The position numbers and the translations under genes are program-made. Of a DNA stretch of 64,000 nucleotides, positions 59,511-64,000 are shown in pieces (positions within the stretch are counted from its first letter, which is position 1; the number at the start of each line of letters is the position of its first letter). The DNA lies in assembly GCA_964385015.1 (NCBI GenBank), contig CAYLLS010000001.1, positions 1 through 64,000 of the forward strand, written 5' to 3'. This DNA is from CAYLLS01 sp964385015. Its GTDB lineage: Bacteria > Myxococcota > UBA727 > JABDBI01. Below the pieces are notes generated by a model. It was not told the origin of the DNA. It made no database searches and saw only the letters and a list, made by a program, of their open reading frames with translations.

Positions 59511-60690
59511 TCCATGTTTCTAATATATTTTTTAAATCTGACATAAATAAATCTGCTGTAGCACCATCAATTAATCTATGATCAAATGATAAGCTTATAA
59601 TGCCCATGTTTTTAATCGCAATTGAATCATTATTATGATTGTCTGTAAGAATGGTTATATTTTTTTTTATTCTACCAACACATAAAATAGCTACTTGTGG
59701 TTGATTAATAATTGGTATTCCTATTATTGATCCATATTTACCTGGATTGCTAATTGTGAATGTTCCACCTGATAAGTCATCTGGAAGAATTTTTTTATTT
59801 TTTATTTTTAAAATTAAATCATACATGTTTTTAGCAATGCCTTTTAAATTCATTTGATCACAATTTTTTAATACTGGTACAATAAGTCCTGGTTCAGGAG
59901 TAGATATTGCTACTGCAATACCTAGATTTATATGTTTTTTAAATAATATTGTATTGTTCTTAATTTCTGCATTAATGTAAGGATGTTTTTTTAATGCTTT
60001 ACAAATACCAGTTGCTAAAAAAGTAGTATATGTTAATGGTGTTCCTTCTTCTTTAAGAAATTTTGTTTTATTCTTTTGTAAAATTTTGTCTATATTTGTA
60101 TAATCTACATCAAAGAAAGTAGTTGCATGAGCACTGATTTGTTTAGATTTGATCATGCTTTTCATAATAGTTGCACGCATTTGAGATATGCTTTGAATAT
60201 TATTTAATTGATTATTAGTATTTAAGTTTATATTATTCATATTAGATTTATTTGATTTATTGATATAATCAAATATATCTTTTTTAGTAATTCTATTATT
60301 GGTGCCACTACCTTGAATGTTAGAAATATCATTGATTTTATGTTTTTTTATAATATTTTTAACTAATGGAGATAAAAAATTTATGTTATTTTTATTATTA
60401 TTCATATTGTCTATATTAGATGTGATTTGTTTTTTGTTTATTATGTTCTTTGTATTAATTTCTATATCTGCTAATATTGTGCCTACAGATACAGTTTCTC
60501 CTGTTTTAACGTGTATAGAATGAATTATCCCAGTATAAGGCGAAGGTATATCTGCTTCTATTTTATCTGTTGAAATAATTAATATATTTTCGTCTTTTTT
60601 TATTATTTGTCCATTGTTTTTTAACCATTTTATAACGGTTCCTTCTGTTATAGATTCACCTAATTTTGGCATAACAATTGTTTTTATCAT
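59497..60690 (-). CDS. 2-oxoacid dehydrogenase E2 (dihydrolipoamide acyltransferase)
   Basis: The 397-residue subunit has one N-terminal lipoyl domain (MPKLGESITEGTVIKWLK, with the lipoylated Lys in STDKIEADIPSP). A small peripheral-subunit binding domain is at about 105-145 (FLSPLVKNIIKKHKI). Asn-rich linkers and the catalytic domain follow, ending in SLSFDHRLIDGATADLFM. The sequence alone does not separate 2-oxoglutarate, pyruvate and branched-chain complexes. GESI..GT favours the SucB/Bkd side. E1 genes are not in the window. It is cotranscribed with lpd, lipB and lipA. Confidence 0.93.
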   Translation of the reverse strand: MIKTIVMPKLGESITEGTVIKWLKNNGQIIKKDENILIISTDKIEADIPSPYTGIIHSIHVKTGETVSVGTILADIEINTKNIINKKQITSNIDNMNNNKNNINFLSPLVKNIIKKHKINDISNIQGSGTNNRITKKDIFDYINKSNKSNMNNINLNTNNQLNNIQSISQMRATIMKSMIKSKQISAHATTFFDVDYTNIDKILQKNKTKFLKEEGTPLTYTTFLATGICKALKKHPYINAEIKNNTILFKKHINLGIAVAISTPEPGLIVPVLKNCDQMNLKGIAKNMYDLILKIKNKKILPDDLSGGTFTISNPGKYGSIIGIPIINQPQVAILCVGRIKKNITILTDNHNNDSIAIKNMGIISLSFDHRLIDGATADLFMSDLKNILETWNELY

Positions 60691-60715
60691 GATTTAATCT
60701 CGAATTTGTTTAATG

Positions 60716-61414
60716 TTATTTGTTCATATATTGAAAATATGTATTAAATGTGTTTTGTATAGTCTTATAAATTTTATTATAACACAAATGTTGTTTTGTA
60801 TTTGATAAAATATTTTTTAATTGAGTTATATGCATATTTACAAGTCCACATGGAGTAATAAAATTTAAAATTTGATTTATATTATTATTAATGTTAAATG
60901 CAAATCCATGATGAGTAATGTAATTAGTTATTCCTATTCCAATAGATATTACTTTTGCTATTTTATTATTAGTTTGGATCCATATTCCTGTATATCCAGT
61001 TATAGTTTTAGCATGACTAATCCCTAATGATTGACATATATACAATAGTATTGTTTCAAGTTGATTTATGTATGATTTTATATATAATATGTATTTTTTA
61101 TTATCATTTTTGGTTGTTAATTTGATAATAGGATATCCTATAATTTGTCCTGTATTGTGAAAAGTTATATTGCCTCCTCGATTAGATTTTTTTAATTTAA
61201 TACAATGTATGTTTAAATTGTATTTGTTATTTAATAAGTTTTTTAATCCATATTTTTTAGTAAATGTAATAGTATTTTGATTTTCTAATAATAGAATTTC
61301 ACCTTCACCAGGTATACAATTTTTTTGTACAAATTTCATGCTTTGTTGCATTAAATATATACTAGTTTTGTATGATATATTTTTACCCAAAAATTTTAAT
61401 TTGATTTTAACCAT
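60716..61414 (-). CDS. lipB: Octanoyltransferase LipB
   Basis: The 232-residue enzyme transfers octanoyl groups from acyl carrier protein to lipoyl domains. It has the RGGNITFHNTGQIIGYPI signature, the catalytic Lys region KIAKVISIGIGI, ITHHGFAFNINNN and the acyl-Cys in FITPCGLVNM. It overlaps lpd by 8 bases. Together with lipA it shows that the bacterium makes its own lipoate from ACP-bound octanoate. Confidence 0.95.
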   Translation of the reverse strand: MVKIKLKFLGKNISYKTSIYLMQQSMKFVQKNCIPGEGEILLLENQNTITFTKKYGLKNLLNNKYNLNIHCIKLKKSNRGGNITFHNTGQIIGYPIIKLTTKNDNKKYILYIKSYINQLETILLYICQSLGISHAKTITGYTGIWIQTNNKIAKVISIGIGITNYITHHGFAFNINNNINQILNFITPCGLVNMHITQLKNILSNTKQHLCYNKIYKTIQNTFNTYFQYMNK

Positions 61415-62813
61415 AAATAGTTTTATTTATCGCTATATTAGCTATTTCATATAGTGATTCATATAAAGTTGGATGTGCATGTATATTTTCTGCTATATTA
61501 TTTACTGTAGCTTCCATATGCATTGCAAATGTTGGCTCCGCTAATAATTCAGCAGCTTGTGGGCCTATTATATGAATACCTAATATTTCTCCATATTCAG
61601 TATCTGTTATTAATTTGATAAAACCTTGTCGTTCTTGTAATATATAAGCTTTGCTATTTTTGGATAAATTAAATTTGCTTATTTTAATGTTGTAATGTTT
61701 TGGAATATTGTTTTCAGTTAATCCACACCATGCAACATTTGGAAAGGTATATATACATGTAGGAATATGTTTATATGATATTTTTTTATAATTTTTATGT
61801 TGTAAAATATGATATATAGCATGTATTCCTTCCATAGATGCAACATGTGCTAGAGCTGGAGTATCAATACAATCTCCAATTGCATAAATATTACTATCAT
61901 TTGTTTGTAAATTGTTATTTGTTTTAATAAAATTGTTGCGTGTTATTACTTTAGTGTTTTGTAAATTAAGAGTATCAGTGCAAGCTTTTCTGCCTATTGC
62001 ATATAATAAATATTCGCTTTGAATATGTTGAGTTTTATTATTATATTGATAGATGATATGTATATTATTATTGATATATTGTATTTGTTCAATTTTTATA
62101 TTTGTATATATTTTAATGTTTTGTTTTTCTAAATTTTTTTTTAATTGTATAGAACAATCAATATCAGCTATTGATATAATATTAGGCAGTGTTTCTAAAA
62201 TGGTAATTTTTGTGCCAAATTGAGAAAAAATAGATGCAAATTCTACACCAACAATACCTCCTCCAATAATTATTAATGATTTAGGTATTTGTTTTAATGC
62301 AAATATTGAATTTGAATCTAATATTTTATTTGTATTTGATATATTATATTGCATCGATTTTGGTGTTGAACCAACCGCAATAATTGTTTTATTAGTTTTA
62401 AGTTGTTTGATAATATTTTTGTTTATTATTTTAATATGATTCGAATCAATAAAAGATGCATGTCCATAAAAGATATCTATATTTTTAAATTTTAGTAATT
62501 GTAATAATCCTGCAGCATTATTTGTGATTATTTTGTTGACATATTCTTGTATTGCAGGCCAATCATAAGAAATATTTTCAATTTTAATGCCAAATTTGTA
62601 TGCTTTTTTACTGTTATTTAATATTTCTGCTGTATGCAATAAGGCTTTTGTTGGAATACAGCCTTTATGTAAGCATGTGCCTCCTATATATGTATCTTTT
62701 TCTATTAATGCTACCTTTAGACCTAGAGAGGCACTCTTTAAGGCAGCCACATGTCCTCCTGGACCACTACCTATAATAGTAATGTCATATGTTTTATTTA
62801 TATAAGTATTCAT
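61407..62813 (-). CDS. lpdA: Dihydrolipoamide dehydrogenase (E3)
   Basis: The 468-residue flavoprotein has the FAD motif ITIIGSGPGGHVAALKSA, the redox-active disulfide GGTCLHKGCIPTKALL, the NAD motif IIIGGGIVGVEFASIF and AIGDCIDTPALAHVASMEG. The C-terminal His-Glu pair is in HAHPTLYESLYE. It reoxidises lipoyl groups of 2-oxoacid dehydrogenases and makes NADH. It leads the reverse-strand operon lpd-lipB-E2-lipA. Confidence 0.97.
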   Translation of the reverse strand: MNTYINKTYDITIIGSGPGGHVAALKSASLGLKVALIEKDTYIGGTCLHKGCIPTKALLHTAEILNNSKKAYKFGIKIENISYDWPAIQEYVNKIITNNAAGLLQLLKFKNIDIFYGHASFIDSNHIKIINKNIIKQLKTNKTIIAVGSTPKSMQYNISNTNKILDSNSIFALKQIPKSLIIIGGGIVGVEFASIFSQFGTKITILETLPNIISIADIDCSIQLKKNLEKQNIKIYTNIKIEQIQYINNNIHIIYQYNNKTQHIQSEYLLYAIGRKACTDTLNLQNTKVITRNNFIKTNNNLQTNDSNIYAIGDCIDTPALAHVASMEGIHAIYHILQHKNYKKISYKHIPTCIYTFPNVAWCGLTENNIPKHYNIKISKFNLSKNSKAYILQERQGFIKLITDTEYGEILGIHIIGPQAAELLAEPTFAMHMEATVNNIAENIHAHPTLYESLYEIANIAINKTIYG

Positions 62814-62838
62814 GATATTTTAGTATATGTTATAATAG

Positions 62839-63006
62839 TTATTTTATTGGGTTTTCTATAAAAGCAATATGTTTTCTAAGTTTTGGATCATATTTTTTAA
62901 TTGTTAATTTATGTTTTGTGTTAGTTTTGTTTTTATTAGTAGTATAAAAGAAACCTGTATTTGCTGTTGATTTTAATTGAATTAATCCTCTAGTGTTTTT
63001 AGTCAT
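62839..63006 (-). CDS. rpmG: 50S ribosomal protein L33
   Basis: A short frame of 55 residues reads MTKNTRGLIQLKSTANTGFF and then YTTNKNK, followed by KLTIKKYDPKLRKHIAF, which closely matches L33. Zinc-binding Cys pairs are absent, so it is the cysteine-free type of L33. It lies between lpd (25 bases) and tRNA-Lys. The gene is easily missed because of its size. Confidence 0.95.
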   Translation of the reverse strand: MTKNTRGLIQLKSTANTGFFYTTNKNKTNTKHKLTIKKYDPKLRKHIAFIENPIK

Positions 63007-63052
63007 AATTATAATTATCTCTGCATGTTTTAATTAAATATTATATAAAGAT

Positions 63053-63125
63053 TGAGCTCGAAAGGAATTGAACCTTCAACCTGTGGATTAAGAGTCCATT
63101 GCTCTGCCAATTGAGCTACGAGCCC
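63053..63125 (-). tRNA. tRNA-Lys (CUU)
   Basis: On the reverse strand the acceptor stem GGGCTCG pairs with CGAGCTC with one G-U pair. The D arm is GCTC..GAGC, and the anticodon loop CTCTTAA reads CUU. The anticodon stem has an A-C mismatch at its top (27-43). The T arm GTTCAATTC is normal. CCA is not encoded. CUU reads AAG, while AAA is the dominant Lys codon here, so another tRNA-Lys with UUU is expected elsewhere. Confidence 0.93.
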
Positions 63126-63275
63126 GTATATTTAAAACATATGTTATTATAGGCATCTATTATATATTAGTCAAGATATCGATTTTTATGATTTTGATCT
63201 AATATTATATTGACCATATATTTAAAATATAACATGTTATTAAAAATTAATAATTTTGTTAATAGGAATATAAAG

Positions 63276-63905
63276 ATGGCTTTAGGATTATTAGCTACAA
63301 AAGAAGGAATGACTAGATTGTTTTTAGATAATGGTACATCAGTGCCTATAACGGTTTTAAAGGTTTCACCTAATGTTATTGTAAGTAAAAAGAATATTAA
63401 TATGGATGGATATAATGCTTTGCAGATTGGATATGGTAGTATTCGAAAGAAATTATTAAATTCTTCACAAGTTAATTTATATAAAAAAAATGGTATTATG
63501 CCAGTAAGAAAATTAGTGGAATTTAGAGTCAGTGAAGATGATTTAAGTAAGTATAAAATAGGTGAACACATTAATTTAGATATTTTTAAATCAGTTGATC
63601 GTGTGAATGTATCAGCTTTAAGTAAGGGCAAGGGATTTCAAGGTGTCATGAAACGGCATAATTTTAGTGGTTCAGATAGAACACATGGTACTCATGAATC
63701 ATTTAGAGGTGGAGGTTCTATTGGACAGTGTACGAAGCCTGGCAAGGTATTTAAAGGTAAAAAAATGGCTGGTCAAATGGGAAATAAAAATGTAACATTA
63801 AAAAATATTAAAATTATAGAATTAATACACAAATTTAATGTTATTTGCTTATTGGGATCAACAATGGGCAGTAATGGAACGATGATTAAATTACAATTAG
63901 CTTAA
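63276..63905 (+). CDS. rplC: 50S ribosomal protein L3
   Basis: The 209-residue protein starts MALGLLATKEGMTRLF. It has the L3 core SALSKGKGFQGVMKRHNFSG, then THGTHESFRGGGSIGQ and KGKKMAGQMGNKNVTLKN. The frame is open 22 codons upstream, but the ATG at 63276 with AGGA ten bases before it fits the family start. It is probably the first gene of the S10-type ribosomal operon continuing beyond the window. The usual rpsJ before it is absent. Confidence 0.97.
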   Translation: MALGLLATKEGMTRLFLDNGTSVPITVLKVSPNVIVSKKNINMDGYNALQIGYGSIRKKLLNSSQVNLYKKNGIMPVRKLVEFRVSEDDLSKYKIGEHINLDIFKSVDRVNVSALSKGKGFQGVMKRHNFSGSDRTHGTHESFRGGGSIGQCTKPGKVFKGKKMAGQMGNKNVTLKNIKIIELIHKFNVICLLGSTMGSNGTMIKLQLA

Positions 63906-64000
63906 TTATAATGATATATTGTATTAATTTAATTTTAATTTAATAAAAAATATTTCTTATGTCATTATATTATTATATAATAGTGTAGCGTATTCATATA

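Overview
This window looks like part of the chromosome of a strongly reduced, AT-rich bacterium (about a quarter G+C by eye), most likely an obligate endosymbiont that respires nitrogen oxides. Genes are tightly packed, often overlap, and lack mobile elements, CRISPR arrays and phage genes. TAA, TAG and TGA all act as stops, so the code is the standard bacterial one. The gene set is mostly translation, cofactor assembly and respiration. It resembles what is known of 'Candidatus Azoamicus'-type denitrifying protist symbionts. Several traits instead recall Myxococcota or other former Deltaproteobacteria: the b'/b ATP synthase, an ETF-linked membrane Fe-S oxidoreductase, fused SpmAB, a cysteine-rich Lgt signature and microcompartment vertex proteins next to a class II aldolase. 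The lineage is therefore an open question.

Layout. 1-3.9 kb: end of 16S, tRNA-Ile, tRNA-Ala, 23S and 5S rRNA, closed by a strong terminator. 4-8.7 kb: a putative outer-membrane barrel, a short TlyA, atpD-atpC, an A-type Fe-S carrier and BolA. 8.9-15.8 kb: a DASS dicarboxylate carrier, a flavin reductase, cysteine desulfurase and mnmG-mnmE. 15.9-21.9 kb: feoA-feoB, a TPR lipoprotein, an FmdB zinc ribbon, a SurA-like protein and SpmAB. 22-26.8 kb: metK facing rpe, the ETF-type Fe-S oxidoreductase and map. 27-38 kb: a respiratory island with a diheme cytochrome and NO reductase-like pair, a second diheme cytochrome and narGHJI, interrupted by class I aldolase. 38-46 kb: gatC-gatA and most of the ATP synthase (b', b, delta, alpha, gamma, AtpZ-like, subunit I-like, a, c). 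46-54 kb: lgt-trpS facing a reverse-strand run folC-brnQ-tkt-rpiB-tal. 54-58.6 kb: a family 4 uracil-DNA glycosylase, rplU-rpmA-carbonic anhydrase-nusB, then lspA with two BMC vertex proteins and a class II aldolase. 58.6-64 kb: lpd-lipB-E2-lipA, rpmG, tRNA-Lys(CUU) and rplC.

How it fits together. Dicarboxylates taken up by the DASS carrier, with 2-oxoacid dehydrogenase E2/E3 and lipoylation enzymes, would feed reductant into the membrane. Nitrate reductase (NarGHI with a cytochrome) and an unusual NO reductase-like complex would be electron sinks, and the F-type ATP synthase would make ATP. FeoAB, NifS, the A-type carrier and BolA supply iron and Fe-S clusters. Non-oxidative pentose phosphate enzymes and aldolases would make ribose phosphate. 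Nitrite reductase, N2O reductase, ETF, ATP/ADP translocase, GatB and IscU are not in this window.

The most unusual items are the two pentameric microcompartment shell proteins with an aldolase and no hexameric shell gene in the window, the NO reductase-like subunit with altered metal-ligand positions, the split ATP synthase with export-signal-bearing b and c subunits, and a strong strand-linked bias in protein composition.
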